A DNA stretch of 64,000 bases from assembly GCF_029168945.1 (NCBI RefSeq), contig NC_083602.1, positions 64,872,600-64,936,599 of the forward strand, read 5' to 3'. A program made the translations under genes and the position numbers. The stretch is from Cannabis sativa. Its lineage: Eukaryota > Streptophyta > Magnoliopsida > Rosales > Cannabaceae. Shown here in pieces: positions 1 to 12,389 of this stretch (the stretch's first letter is position 1; every line of letters begins with the position of its first letter). A model generated the notes under the pieces. The model was given only the letters and a program-made list of their open reading frames with translations, was not told the origin of the DNA and made no database searches.

Positions 1-112
1 CATGCAGGTAGTGCTGGATGTTTAATAGGGGAGGTGACAGCTACGTAGGCCTCTTATAATTATGGCCAGAACAAAATAGACTCTGCGTAGGGAGCTTCTG
101 TATTACCCCTAC

Positions 113-547
113 GTGGCCAAATGGGCCACAAGGGGTCGAGTTAGAATGGTGGAGGAGACCGCTGAGCCCCCTGCTGATGCTGAGCTAGAGATAGACCAAG
201 GGGCTGAGAGTTTTGATCTAGAATCTGAGCTGGAGGAGGTTGCTCCAGTGAGGAAGAGGAGGTATAGGACCTGTTCTGTCTTCCTTAATTTTCCCTTGGC
301 TCACTATGACACTCGTGGTAATCCACTGAACATGCTTGGTGAGCCTTCAAAACTAGGACTGGACCATGTCCTAGAGCAATCTCTTGAGCCGCAGATAGTG
401 GATGCGAGACTACATGGAGTTTGTTTTGTCTTGCCTGCTTCTACTCTGTCTGAAAAGGCCTTTAGTGAGATTCTTGCTTGTGGCTTAATAGGGGATGTCC
501 ATTATGAGATTCCCCATAGAAACTGTTGGGCGCACAGGCTTAAATAA
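113..547 (+). pseudogene. Orphan open reading frame cut by a copia LTR
   Basis: The frame is open from just after a TAG at 77-79; the first ATG is at 146 and the 113 start would be a GTG. From the ATG the predicted protein has an acidic stretch (many Glu/Asp) followed by a basic VRKRRYR patch and then a hydrophobic, globular-looking part. I recognise no domain. The last eight or so codons (from 524) are read out of the LTR that begins TGTTGGG, so the native C-terminus is lost. No downstream continuation was found in the window. It could be a captured host exon or part of an older transposon; the high G+C relative to surroundings supports former coding sequence. Function unknown. Confidence 0.35.
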
Positions 548-720
548 AATCTATTTTAATATAATCAGATTTACTAATTAATAAAACATCAGAAATCATT
601 TATATGTTGCATGGTTCACATGATTTATTTCATGATTGTATTTAACAAATAAATTCTATTAAGTCCATAATATATATATATTTGTTCATGATTATACCGT
701 CGTCAGCACAGTGGAATATA
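524..720 (+). mobile_element. Copia LTR fragment, oldest layer of the nest
   Basis: Starts TGTTGGG and from about 541 follows the same series as the other copia LTRs of the window (TAAATAAAA, ATATAATCAGATTTACTAAT, GCATGGTTCACATGATTTATTTC, then GTCAGCACAGTGGAATATA). The ten bases after TGTTGGG differ from the family. It breaks off at 720 where a second LTR starts, 197 bp into the LTR. Its remaining part is not found in the window. Confidence 0.75.
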
Positions 721-885
721 TGTTGGGTTTTGTGCCCTAAATAAAATCCATTTCAATATAATCATATTTACTAATTAATCAAAGATCATAAATTACTTTT
801 ATGTTTCATGGTTCACATGATTTATTTCATGATTATACTTAATGTATAAATTCTATTAAGTCCAGAACATATATAAATATATATA
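721..885 (+). mobile_element. E1 5' LTR, part 1 of 3
   Basis: Begins TGTTGGGTTTTGTGCCC and runs to ATATA (881-885), the first copy of the duplication flanking E2. The sequence resumes at 15874. The E2 insertion point is 165 bp into the LTR. Confidence 0.85.
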
Positions 886-2720
886 TGTTGGAAATTATTT
901 TACCAGGATCTTAGATCTACTCACAAGTATGTTGATTAACACCCTAAATATGAACTTTCTAAAACGATGAAATAAACACATATAAAGTTTAGGAAACCTT
1001 ACATTGGGTGCAGCGGAATTAAATGACTCCTTCCGTTCAGATCTCTAACCCTTGTACCCTTTCTGTCGCAGAGTATTATCAAGATCTGAACCTGGATCTC
1101 TTTCTCTGAATCTTTGATGCTGAAACTCCTTTTGCTGAAGATCTTTCTTCACGATCTTCCTCACTATGATTGAGGTATTACTTGCTGTGTGTGGGCACTA
1201 CTCTAATCACTAAGGGTTTCGAAATATGAAGGAAGAAGAGAGAGAGAGAGAGTGGCGGCCAAAGGTAGAGAGAGAGGCTCAGGTTTTTCTGAATGAGAAG
1301 TGTAATTTTCCTGAAGCCTTCACTACCTATTTATAGCATTCCACTAGCGTTAGGTTTGAATTATTTGGCATTAAAATAATGAAAATATCAGAGTATAATA
1401 CCTAAAAAAGTGGTCGGCCATGGCTTATTGGATTTGGGCCTCACTTTTTGCAATTTTGCAGTTTTATCACTTTTGTATCTGATTTTCTCAAAAACGCCAA
1501 TTTTCTAATTCAACCATTTAAATGCCAATTCTAACTATTTAATAACTATAAATAATTATTAAATAATATTGTCATTTATCATATTTATTAATTGAACCAT
1601 ACAGAGTATCATAATTAACAAATATACCCCTAATAACTCTTTCTTTACAATTTCGCCCTTACTTAGTGAAAAATTCACAAATAGACATAGTCTAATTTGA
1701 GAATCATAATTGATTAATCAAAACCAATTACATGAGTCTTACAAGCAACATTATCTCAACTAGTGGAGGGACCATGGGTCTATATAACCGAGCTTCCAAT
1801 AAGTAGATCAAAAATTTATTACTAAAATTCACTAACTTATTAATTCTTCGTTGAATCCACGCATAGAACTTAGAATTGCACTCTCAGTATATAGAATGCT
1901 CTATATGTTTCACCATATAGACACATCATTAGTTATCCATTGTTATAATCCTAATTTGATCAATGATCCTCTATATGAATGATCTACACTTGACAATGGT
2001 ATAAATGATATTTCAGCTTATGTGAAATGAGTACTCCACCATTTATGTTCGTTTGGTCAAGCTCGAAGGAGATCATCCTTTGCTTACTATTCGCTAGATA
2101 GAAGGTATAGATTCCGTGTTTATGTTAGGGCTCCCACTCAATTACACTACCGTGTTCCCAAAATGTACGTATCACCCTGACCTAAAAGTAGGCTTAACTA
2201 ACAAATCAAAGAACACGAATAGCCTCCTGAGATTGAGCTTAATCATAACAGGATTAAGATCATTTGATCTAGGATCAACTAGGCGATATTGACTTGAATA
2301 GATTTTACGGTAAGTTTAATTAATCTAAGTCAAAGTTCAATATCTGTCCCTTCCGATGCATACTCCATGCATCCAACCTGAGCTTTACTTTAACCAATGT
2401 TCTGGAAAGAACATAGCATTTCTCCAAATGCAAGTAAACTCTTGTTGTAGATTATCATATCAGTAAAAACCTGTGTTTGATAAATCTAGGAAACTTTATT
2501 CACATAGTCATGTTTACTTTCCAAAGTGTTGACAACACAATAAACAGGATCAAGTATGTGAAAAGGGTTTAAGATGAATTTATAAATCAAATAGACAAGC
2601 AATTGAGAAAGTGAACCAAAACATACACAAATGAATGAAAAATACTTCTGTTTCTTTATTGCTGTTAAATAAAATGGATTACATTGAAATGGAGTTTTAT
2701 TTAGGGCATAAAATCCAACA
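886..2720 (-). mobile_element. E2 3' LTR
   Basis: 1835 bp, ends TGTTGG/CCAACA. The inverted TATA box TATTTATA lies at 1328-1335 and a (GA)n tract at about 1232-1250. It shares the (GA)n tract, nearby wording and a missing ~55 bp block with the LTR fragment 11172-12314, so these two are the matching pair; the outer LTR 13972-15873 is a different subtype. Confidence 0.9.
1328..1335 (-). promoter_or_regulatory. TATA box of E2 3' LTR
   Basis: TATAAATA on the minus strand in the context CTATAAATAGGTAGTGAAGG. The same box and context occur in all copia LTRs here (inverted at 11614 and 14426; direct at 7829, 17491, 25906, 30485, 38684), so it is the likely U3 core promoter. Confidence 0.6.
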
Positions 2721-2733
2721 AACTCCCACTTGC
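2721..2733 (-). other. E2 polypurine tract
   Basis: On the minus strand GCAAGTGGGAGTT directly abuts the 3' LTR. The same tract precedes the 3' LTRs of E3 (24478) and E4 (37260), as expected of a shared plus-strand priming site. Confidence 0.8.
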
Positions 2734-2767
2734 ACTAATATAAAACTAATCAGTACATATCAATTAA

Positions 2768-5548
2768 TCATAAATTCTGACGGTGCTTTTCAAATGTTGT
2801 CACGGCCAAGACTTTGGTAAATGGATCAGCTAGGTTGTCCTCTGTGTCAACTTTCTCAACTAGTACATCCCCTCTTGCCACGTATTCTCTGATAATGTGA
2901 TACTTCCTTTCAATGTGTTTGCTTCTCTTGTGGCTTCGAGGTTCTTTACTGTTTGCTATTGCTCCATTGTTATCACAAAGTAGGACCAGAGGCTTTTCCA
3001 TTCCAGGAACAACACCTATACTGGTGAAGAACTTTCTTAGCCAAACAAGTTCTTTAGCAGCTTCGGCTGCAGCTATGTATTCTGCTTCCATAGTCGAGTC
3101 CGATATCGCGGTTTGTTTTGCACTTCTCCAAACCACTGCTCCACCCCCAAGAGTAAACACCATCCCAGATGTAGATTTCCTGTCTTCAAGACTTGCCTGG
3201 AAATCTGAATTAGTGTAGCCTATGGGATTTAAAGCACCACCCTTGTAGACTAACACAAGATTCTTTGTACTCTTTAAGTATTTCAGAATATACTTAACTG
3301 CATTCAAATGTTCATGTCCTGGATTAGACTGATACCTGCTCACAATTCCAACTGCATAGCAGATGTTAGGTCTAGTGCATAACATTGCATACAATAGACT
3401 TCCAACTGCAGAAGCATAGGGAATTTTTGCCATGTCCTCTATCTCTTGAGGATCAGTCGGAGATTGTTCCTTAGATAGACGAATACCAAATCTAGAAGGC
3501 ATGTTCGCCCCATTGGTGTTGTTCATGGAGAATCTCTCTAAAACTTTGTCAATGTATGTTGTTTGAGAGAGAGCAAGAGATATGTTCTTCCGGTTTCTAA
3601 TAATCTGAATACCAAGAACATAGGCTGCTTCACCCAAATCTTTCATATCGAATTGAGTGTTGAGCCATTCCTTGATGTGACTCATTTTCTTGACATTGTT
3701 TCCAATAATCAAAATGTCATCAACATAAAGGACCAGGAATACTACTACTTGGTCTTCCTTGAGTTGGTAAACACAAGGTTCATCTTCATTCTGAAAAAAG
3801 TCGTAGGTCTTGATGATTTCATCAAGCCTTTTGTTCCATGAGCGAGAAGCTTGCTTAAGTCCATAGATAGACCTATTTAATTTGCAAACTTTCTTTTCCT
3901 GCCCTGGAAGAACATAACCTTCTGGTTGCTCCATATAGATGGTTTCTTCAAGTACCCCATCAAGGAAGGCAGTCTTGACATCCATTTGCCAGATTTCATA
4001 ATCGAAAGCAGCAGCTATGGAGAGAAGAATTCGGATGGATTTGAGCATGGCAACAAGACTAAAAGTTTCCTCATAGTCCACGCCTTCTCTTTGGGTATAA
4101 CCCTTGGCTACAAGTCTAGCTTTAAAAGTTTCGACTTCGCCTCCAGCTCCTCTTTTCTTCTTGTAAACCCACTTGCATCCTATCGGATGATAGTCGTCAG
4201 GTGCGTCTACATATTCCCAGACTTTGTTCTTTTTCATAGAATCCATTTCTGAATCCATGCCGGTCGACCATCGTTTCCGTTGCGGACTAGCCATTGCCTG
4301 TTTATAGGTTAATAAATCGTCTTCAATACCGTCACCAACGACCATATTGATTTCACCATCCAAGCCATAACGAGCAGGTTTTGTAGAAACCCTCCCACTA
4401 CGACGAGGAGCGGTGATCTTCTGAACAGAAACTTTAGTAGTAGATTTCTCAGTTGGTTCGACTGAGGGAGTGGGATTGTCCTCTTCACGAGTGGAGGAGG
4501 ACGGAACATTGGAAGGACTTATATCTGAAAGCAATTCCTCTAGATCAACTTTACTTTTCGGTTTGTTGTCTTTAATATAGTTCTCTTCAAGGAAAGTAGC
4601 ATTTGTAGAAACAAACAGTTTATTATCCTTGTGACTATAAAATAGTCCACCCCTAGTCTCTTTAGAATTTTCGACAAACATGCATACTTCGGTACGTGAT
4701 TCAAGTTTGCCTTCTTTCTTTCTTAAGACATGAGCAGGGCACCCCCAAATTCTGTAGTGGCGTAAACTAGGTGTACGACCATTCCAAAGTTCGACGGGTG
4801 TCTTAGGGACTGCTTTAGATGGAACAACATTTAAAATGTCATTTGCCATCTGAATAGCATATCCCCAGAAGGACGTAGACAGAGTTGAATAACTCAGCAT
4901 AGACCTAACCATTTCCAAAACAGTGCGATTTCTTCTTTCTACAACTCCATTTTGTTGTGGAGTGCCTGGGGCAGTGTATTGGGATTCAATTCCAAGTTCA
5001 ATTAAATGATCTTTGAACTGCATATCCATATATTCTCCACCCCTATCAGTTCGCAAGATCTTTAATGATTTACCTAATTGGTTTTGAGCCAAAGCATGAA
5101 ATTCCTGAAACTTTTCAAACGTTTCAGATTTCTTTTGCATTAGGTAAAGAAAACTATATCTAGAGTAATCGTCAATGAAAGTGACAAAATACTCATAACC
5201 ACCTCGGGCTTTTACATTCAAAGGCCCGTAAACATCTGAATGCACTAACCCTAGTTGGATTTTGGCACGCTCTCCCTTTATAGAGAAAGAACGTTTAGTC
5301 ATTTTTCCTTCTAGGCAGGACTCGCACACTGGCAGTTCGCCTAAGACGACATTTTTCAATGGACCGCCTTTGGTTAGCCTATTCAGTCTATCAAAGCCTA
5401 TATGACCTAAACGTAAATGCCATAGATAAGTTTGATCATCATTATCAATCTCTTTTCTTTTGAGGTTTCTAGGTTTAGCTACATTGAAAAGTTCACTATT
5501 TAGTGAGATTTGTGTATTCGGTCTTAAAACATAAAGCCCTTGTTCCAT
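2768..5548 (-). CDS. Copia pol: integrase, reverse transcriptase, RNase H (E2)
   Basis: 926-residue open frame. In order: GAG-pre-integrase zinc site (HLRLGH at about residue 44, CESC at about 75); integrase core with the D, D, E signature (HSDVYGP, LRTDRGGEY, NGVVERRNR); an RT opening with KARLVAKGYTQ and carrying the catalytic YVDD (LVLYVDDILIIG); and RNase H (GYTNSDF, MEAEYIA, LLCDNNGAI, SKHIERKYH). GYTNSDF has Asn where relatives usually have Asp, a possible catalytic loss. The listed start is only the first Met after a stop; the same frame continues upstream through two stops into gag (5587-5585 and 5704-5702), so the native product was one gag-pol polyprotein. It would reverse-transcribe and integrate the element. 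This is the least damaged copia pol in the window. Confidence 0.9.
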   Translation of the reverse strand: MEQGLYVLRPNTQISLNSELFNVAKPRNLKRKEIDNDDQTYLWHLRLGHIGFDRLNRLTKGGPLKNVVLGELPVCESCLEGKMTKRSFSIKGERAKIQLGLVHSDVYGPLNVKARGGYEYFVTFIDDYSRYSFLYLMQKKSETFEKFQEFHALAQNQLGKSLKILRTDRGGEYMDMQFKDHLIELGIESQYTAPGTPQQNGVVERRNRTVLEMVRSMLSYSTLSTSFWGYAIQMANDILNVVPSKAVPKTPVELWNGRTPSLRHYRIWGCPAHVLRKKEGKLESRTEVCMFVENSKETRGGLFYSHKDNKLFVSTNATFLEENYIKDNKPKSKVDLEELLSDISPSNVPSSSTREEDNPTPSVEPTEKSTTKVSVQKITAPRRSGRVSTKPARYGLDGEINMVVGDGIEDDLLTYKQAMASPQRKRWSTGMDSEMDSMKKNKVWEYVDAPDDYHPIGCKWVYKKKRGAGGEVETFKARLVAKGYTQREGVDYEETFSLVAMLKSIRILLSIAAAFDYEIWQMDVKTAFLDGVLEETIYMEQPEGYVLPGQEKKVCKLNRSIYGLKQASRSWNKRLDEIIKTYDFFQNEDEPCVYQLKEDQVVVFLVLYVDDILIIGNNVKKMSHIKEWLNTQFDMKDLGEAAYVLGIQIIRNRKNISLALSQTTYIDKVLERFSMNNTNGANMPSRFGIRLSKEQSPTDPQEIEDMAKIPYASAVGSLLYAMLCTRPNICYAVGIVSRYQSNPGHEHLNAVKYILKYLKSTKNLVLVYKGGALNPIGYTNSDFQASLEDRKSTSGMVFTLGGGAVVWRSAKQTAISDSTMEAEYIAAAEAAKELVWLRKFFTSIGVVPGMEKPLVLLCDNNGAIANSKEPRSHKRSKHIERKYHIIREYVARGDVLVEKVDTEDNLADPFTKVLAVTTFEKHRQNL

Positions 5549-5701
5549 GGTAGCAACACATATTTGAAATCCATTATGAGAAATTTAACAATTTGTACTC
5601 GAAAAATTCAATATATAAGATTGTGTTTGCAAACATGAGACACTAATCAAGTTTCTACTAAAGTTTGGAATAAATAAAACATTTTCTAAAATTAAAAATC
5701 T

Positions 5702-6385
5702 TTATTGAAACTTGATGCGGGCTTTTCCTCTAGCTTTGACCGACACTAACTCGCCATTGCCAACTTTAAGCTTTAACTCTCCTGGAAGCAGATTTTCCCA
5801 AGTTTCAAGCAACTGCAGTGAAGAACATACATGGTTAGTAGACCCAGAATCAACAATCCAAACGGATTTGTCGTTCTCTAAAACACATGATTCAAAGACA
5901 AAAGTATTACCTTCGTTTGAATTGTTTAGAAGCCTGGGACATCGTTCTTCTTGATGTCCTTTTTCATTACAATTCGAACATAGAAGATTATGTCTGATAA
6001 CTGTACTTGAAGTAGCAGCTTTGCTAGACCCTTCATACCTAGTCCTTTTCCTCTGATTATGAATTGTAAACCCAGGGGGACCCATTGCAATCAGATTTCG
6101 TTCATGGGCTCGTAATTCTGCTTCGAGCTTGTCCATGTCGGAGGAGTGGAAATGGTTGATCATATAAGAAATAACAAATTCATTATACTCCGAAGGAAGA
6201 CTATTAAGAATGAGTTGGACCCATTGTTCTCTTGATAAATCAATTCCTAGTAGATTTGCCTTTTTGAACTTCAGATTCATCATCAACAGGTGCGAGTTTA
6301 TGCAACTACCAGGATGGATTTTCACACTATAGAGTTCTTTTGCTTAGATATTAACTAGGAGAGAATCAGGGTGAGAGTTATTCAT
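5702..6385 (-). pseudogene. Copia gag and protease (E2)
   Basis: Same frame as pol. An ATG at 6385-6383 (MNNSHPDSLL) runs into TAA at 6346-6344, then the frame is open from 6343 to another TAA at 5704-5702. Visible parts: the gag helix region (about CINSHLL to LRAHERNL), a CCHC zinc knuckle CSNCNEKGHQEERC, and the protease active site WIVDSGSTNHVC. The N-terminal half of gag usual in this family is not visible between the ATG and KIHPGSC, so an internal deletion is likely. No frameshift is needed to join gag to pol; three nonsense codons separate it from a continuous reading frame. Confidence 0.8.
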
Positions 6386-6396
6386 AATGACACTAC

Positions 6397-8290
6397 TGTT
6401 GGGTTTTATGCCCTAAATAAAACTCATTTCAATATAATCAGATTTACTTATTAATATAGATCAGAAACAACATTTAATGTTGCATGGTTCACATGATTTA
6501 TTTCATGATTATATGTACATAATGTATAAATTCATCTGAAACCCTTTTCACATACTTGATCCTGTTTATTGTGCCGTAAACACATTGGAAAGTAAACATG
6601 ACTATGTGAATAAAGTTTCCTAGATTTATCAGACACAGGGTTTTACTGATATGATAATCTACAACAAAGTTTACTTGCATTTGGAGAAGTGCTATGTTCT
6701 TTCCAGAGCATTGGTTAAAGTAAAGCTCAGGTTGGATGCATGGAGTATGCATCGGAAGGGACCGATATTGAACTTTGACTTAGATTTAATTAAACTTACC
6801 GTAAAATCTATTCAAGTCAATATCGCCTAGTTGATCCTAGATCGAATGTTCTTAATCCTGTTATGATTAGGCTCAATCTTGAAAGGCTATTCGTGTTCTT
6901 TGATTTGTTAGTTAAGCCTACTTTTAGGTCAGGGTGATACGTACATTTTGGGAACACGGTAGTGCAATTGAGTGGGAGCGCTAGCATAAACATGGAATCT
7001 ATAGCTTCTATCTGGCGAATAGTAAGCAAAGGATGATCTCCTTCGAGCTTGACCAAACGAACATAAATGGTGGAGTACTCATTTCACATAAGCTGAAATA
7101 TCATTTATACGGGGTCAAGTGTTTTAAGGAATAAATACATTGTAGGGTGTAACGGTAATCTAATCCCTTTACAGTGTAGATCATTCATATAGAGGATCAT
7201 TGATCACATTAGGATTATAACAATGGATAACTAATGATGTGTCTATACGGTGGAACATATAGAGCATTCTATATACTGAGAGTGCAATTCTAAATTCTAT
7301 GCGTGGATTCAACGAAGAATTAATAAGTTAGTGAATTTTAGTGCTAAATTCTTGATCTACTTATTGGAAGCTCGGTTATATAGACCCATGGTCCCCCCAC
7401 TAGTTGAGATAATATTGCTTGTAAGACTCATGTAATTGGTTTTGATTAATCAATTATAATTCACGAATTAGACTATGTCTATTTGTGAAATTTTCACTAA
7501 GTAAGGGCGAAATTGTAAAGAAAGAGTTTATAGGGGCATATTTGTTAATTATGATACTTTGTCTGGTTCAATTAATAAATATGATAAATGACAATATTAT
7601 TTAATAATTATTTATAGTTATTAAATAGTTAGAATTGGCATTTAAATGGTTGAATTAGGAAATTGGCATTTTTGAGAAAATCAGATACAAAAGGTGTTAA
7701 AATTGCAAAATTGCAAAGCCCAAGGCCCAATCCACTAATGCTATGGCCGGCCACCTATGTAGCTATTTTAAATTGATTTTTTCATTATTTTAATACCATA
7801 TAATTCAAATCTAACCCTAGTGGAATGCTATAAATAGATAGTGAAGGCTTCAGGAAAATAACACTTTTCTTCTGACTTCTTCTGATTTCAGAAAACTGAG
7901 CTTTCTCTCTCCCTATCTTTAGCTACCACTTCTTCTTTCTTCTTCCTTTGAATTTCGAAATCCTTAGTGATTAGAGTAGTGCCCACACACATCAAGCAAT
8001 ACCTCAATCATAGTGAGGAAGATCGTGAAGAAAGATCATCAGCAAAGGAGATTCAGCATCAAAGATTCAGAGAAAGAGATCCAGGTTCAGATATTGATAA
8101 TGCTCTGCTACAGAAAGGAATCAAGGGCTAGATATCTGAATGGAAGGAGTCATTATATTCCGCTGCACCCAATGTAAGGTTTCTTAAACTTTATATGTGT
8201 TTATTTCATCGTTTTAGAAAGTTCATATTTAGGGTGTTAATAAACATACTTGTGAGTAGATCTAAGATCCTGGTAAAATAATTTCCAACA
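6397..8290 (+). mobile_element. Solo copia LTR inside E2
   Basis: 1894 bp from TGTTGGG to CCAACA, flanked by a perfect 5-bp duplication ACTAC (6392-6396 and 8291-8295). No primer site, internal region or polypurine tract adjoins it, so it is the product of LTR-LTR recombination of an inserted element. It lies just upstream of E2 gag, in the opposite orientation. TATA box at 7829-7836. It resembles the E4 LTRs most closely at its start. Confidence 0.93.
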
Positions 8291-9592
8291 ACTACAACAC
8301 ATCAATAAAACAGAAGTAAGGTTTTGGTTCATAAATTCATACACATGTTCAGAAAATAACAAATAATCACATATGTTATAGAAATACTAAATCTAACATA
8401 GTTTATTTTCCAAGATTTTTCAACAAACTGATACAGTGTCCTGTTTAGGCGAGAGTCAAAGCATCATCCATTGAATAGAGTTGTCAACTCATCTAAAATG
8501 ATAATCATTCTAGCAACCTTTTATTCGATCAAGATTGGAATTCAGCGTTGTCCCGTTTAGGCGAGAGTCATGGCAATTCTATCTTATGAGCTTCCACCAT
8601 TGTTTCATAATTTGCAAGTCAAGCATGGTCGCCACCATTAGGGTGATCCATACCATACAAAACACTTACAAACTACTTATCTTTCGAGATTAAACGGTGC
8701 GAAATTGCTAATGAACGTTCCTCCATTAGGGAGGATTACTCACTAAAACAAACGCGATGTAAAACCAACAATGGAGATCGAATGTCTCTTGATTAAAAGC
8801 TCATTATTTAAAAAAATATGTATTTTGTATAATCATTTTATTCGATATTATAATAATGAAAAATTACAAATTAAAGTCAGTTTAAATAAAAAATCAACTT
8901 TAATTAATTTTTAATTATTATTTAATTCGAAAAATAAATTCAAATAAATATCGAACAAGTTCCATATTATAATAATGAAAAATTACAAATCAAAGTTGGT
9001 TTAAATAAAAAATCAACTTTAATTAAATTTCAATTATTATTTAAATTCGAAAAATAAATTCGAATATAATGAAACAAATTTGAAAATATCTTGTTTAAGT
9101 TGTTTTTAGAAGAATCTAAAAAAAATCAACTTAAATATCTTTCAAATTAGATTTAATTAAATTAAAATTAAGTTGTAACCACTTAATTCAAAAATATTCC
9201 ATTTTAAGTTAATATTCGAAAAGATATTAACTTAAAAAAATATCTAAAGAATCTTAATAACCAATGCCTAAAATTCATCAACTTAATTTGAAATTTTAAA
9301 TCCAAAAGATATTCAGATTTAAGCTTGTTAGTTATAAATAACTAAATATCAACTTAAATAGGAATATTTAATGAAAAATTTAAATTAAGCTTCAGAAAGA
9401 ATCTAAATAGTTATAATTCTATATTTAATTAAATACAAGAAAATACATATAGTTTAGCTTAGAATATAAACTTCTTTAAACTATGGTTTTCTTAAATTAA
9501 TTTCAAAATAAATGATTTTAATTATGTTGCTAATCAATTTTATTAGGTTAAACTAATTTAATTAACCTAGTACAGTTATTCAAATCAGGCAA

Positions 9593-9688
9593 ATGGGCCT
9601 TCACAATTGGGGTGGTTCATGTGAGGGGGTGCTGGGTTCAGTATGTCGTACCCACTTCTATGGCTCCCAACTCTCACACAAGGCCCAA
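9593..9688 (-). ncRNA. Conserved leader stem-loop, E2 full leader
   Basis: A G+C-rich island in AT-rich leader. TGGGCCTT (9594-9601) can pair with AAGGCCCA (9680-9687), and TGTGAG (9620-9625) with CTCACA (9672-9677). The middle contains GTACGACATACTGAACCCAG on the minus strand. The same block recurs in four other leaders. A functional RNA role is inference. Confidence 0.45.
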
Positions 9689-11150
9689 AAGAGAGAAAAT
9701 TAACCTTAAAATGAACAACTGTTATTAATTGAATAGGCCCAAAAACTAAATGGGCCTTAATAAAATCTATCAGGAACTATGATATTTTATTTAGCAACAA
9801 CAACCTATATGCATCTATAATGAAATTAAACACATAGGCTCACACAGGCACACTTTGGATGGGTCCTATCATGTTGCTAGGTCATACACAGATGAAAGAA
9901 GATTGTAAATATACCTGTTACAAATTATTTACTTGACCAAGGGAGCCATGAGTTAAAATCAGATCATTGGATCTGTCAACAAGTTAACCATGACTATTTG
10001 CAATCAAGCAATAATAGGTTTTAAAAACTTACAAACAAGCTAAAAACACATACTCCTGCAACAAGGTTAGCTGGATAGTTGGATGTAGGATTTATTTAAT
10101 TTTAAATAAATAATTTCGAAAAAATAATTAATTAATTAAATAAATAAATAATTTATTTTTGAAAATTTAAAAAAAAAAGTTATTAAAATTTCGAAATTTA
10201 AAAAAAAAAAATATATTTAAAATTAAACCTACAATTTTGAAAAATTAGGTTTCAACCAACCTAAATATCATTTCAAAATTTGCTAACTAATTTTAAAATT
10301 TAATGTTATTTTATAAATAAAAAATTAAAAAAGATAAATAAATATCTTTTTCAGATTTTAAATGTAATTTAAATAAATAAAATAATAAAATTTAAAAGTT
10401 AGAAAAATATCTTACATCTATTTAAAATTACATGATTATAGTTATCTTATTTTAAATTTAAATAAGGTCAAATTATTTTAAAAAAAAAAATTAATTTAAA
10501 AAATTTAATATCTAACCTTAAATTTTAAAATAAGATAAGATATAATCAAATTTAAAAATAAGATAGATAATTAAGCAAAAAAGATAGATATTGACTATTT
10601 TAAACTCAAATTACACTAATATCATGAATTAAATTTAAAAAATATTAATTAATTTAATTATGATAATTAGAATTGAATTAGGAATAGTAAATGTATAAAT
10701 ACAAAACTACACAAAAAATCAGAAGTTAAATCCATGAAAAAGCATGAAAAATAGAAGAAAAACGAAAAAATTGCGAGCTGTACGGACGGGATGCTGTGCA
10801 TACCCGTCCGCTCACGCAGGAGGGTGTTTTGGGCGAGGAACCTCGGCGGCAAGGGGATTTTCATGAAATCCGCGCGCGCAGGAGCCCTGCTACTCAACCC
10901 CGATTTTTTTGAAACTTCAAAAAATCATAACTAATTCAAATTGAATCGAAATTGAGTTCTCTAAAAAAGTAACTTGCTTAATTTTTTCCATACTATCCAA
11001 TAAAAATAATTCCAGAAACACATATTCAATTATTTTTCACGAAAATTCACAAACATCAATCAATCATCAAATAACACTCAATACAACATGATACCATCCA
11101 AAACATCAAACAATCGTTTTAAAGTCCAAATTTCTTGCAAGCAAATCAAT

Positions 11151-11171
11151 TACCATGGATCTGAGGCCAGT
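11151..11171 (-). other. Decayed primer-binding site (E2 inner)
   Basis: Minus strand ACTGGCCTCAGATCCATGG next to TGTTGG at 11172. Compared with the good site ACTGGTATCAGAGCCATGG it has three changes. The consensus matches the initiator Met tRNA 3' end. Confidence 0.7.
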
Positions 11172-12314
11172 TGTTGGAAATTATTTTACCAGGATCTTAG
11201 ATCTACTCACAAGTATGTTAATTAACACCCTAAATATGAATTTTCCAAAACGATGAAATAAACACATATAAAGTTTAGGAAACCTTACATTGGGTGCACC
11301 GGAATTAAATTACTCCTTCTGTTCAGATCTCTAACCCTTGTATCCTTTCTGTCGCAGAGTATTATCAAGATCTGAACCTGGATCTCTTTCTCTGAATCTT
11401 TGATGTTGAAACTCCTTTTGCTGAAGATCTTTCTTCACGATCTTCCTCACTATGAGTGAGGTATTACTTGCTGTGTGTGGGCACTACTCTAATCACTAAG
11501 GGTTTCGAAATATGAAGGAAGAAGAGAGAGAGAGAGAGTGGCGGCCAAAGGTAGAGAGAGAGGCTCAGGTTTTTCTGAATGAGAAGTGTAATTTTCCTGA
11601 AGCCTTCACTACCTATTTATAGCATTCCACTAGGGTTAGGTTTGAATTATTTGGCATTAAAATAATGAAAATATCAGAGGATAATACCTAAAAAAGTGGT
11701 CAGCCATGGCTTATTGGATTTGGGCCTCACTTTTTGCAATTTTGCAGTTTTATCACTTTTGTATCTGATTTTCTCAAAAACGCCAATTTTCTAATTCAAC
11801 CATTTAAATGCCAATTCTAACTATTTAATAACTATAAATAATTATTAAATAATATTGTCATTTATCATATTTATTAATTGAACCATACAGAGTATCATAA
11901 TTAATAAATATACCCCTAATAACTCTTTCTTTACAATTTCACCCTTACTTAGTGAAAAATTCACAAATAGACATAGTCTAATTTGAGAATCATAATTGAT
12001 TAATCAAAACCAATTACATGAGTCTTACAAGCAACATTATCTCAACTAGTGGAGGGACCATGGGTCTATATAACCGAGCTTCCAATAAGTAGATCAAGAA
12101 TTTATTACTAAAATTCACTAACTTATTAATTCTTCGTTGAATCCACGCATAGAACTTAGAATTGCACTCTCAGTATATAGAATGCTCTATATGTTTCACC
12201 ATATAGACACATCATTAGTTATCCATTGTTATAATCCTAATTTGATCAATGATCCTCTATATGAATGATCTACACTTGACAACCGTATAAATGATATTTC
12301 AGCTTATGTGAAAT
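11172..12314 (-). mobile_element. Truncated middle LTR of E2
   Basis: 1143 bp of the 3' side of an LTR (minus strand), starting TGTTGG at 11172 and stopping abruptly after TGAAAT (12309-12314), where leader sequence begins. Nearly identical to the matching part of 886-2720. TATA box inverted at 11614-11621. Confidence 0.85.
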
Positions 12315-12389
12315 TAATTATGTTGCTAATCAATTTTTATTAGGTTAAACTAGTGTAATTAACCTAGTACAGTTGTTCAAATCAGGCAA

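Larger units (their letters stand above)
8296..11171 (-). other. E2 non-coding leader
   Basis: 2.9 kb between primer site and gag on the minus strand, very AT-rich and without a plausible gene. Near the gag end are two TAGGCGAGAGTC motifs (8446-8457, 8558-8569), and at 9593-9688 the conserved stem-loop. A G+C-rich patch at about 10770-10900, close to the primer site, gives a chance open frame that I do not annotate. Confidence 0.75.
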
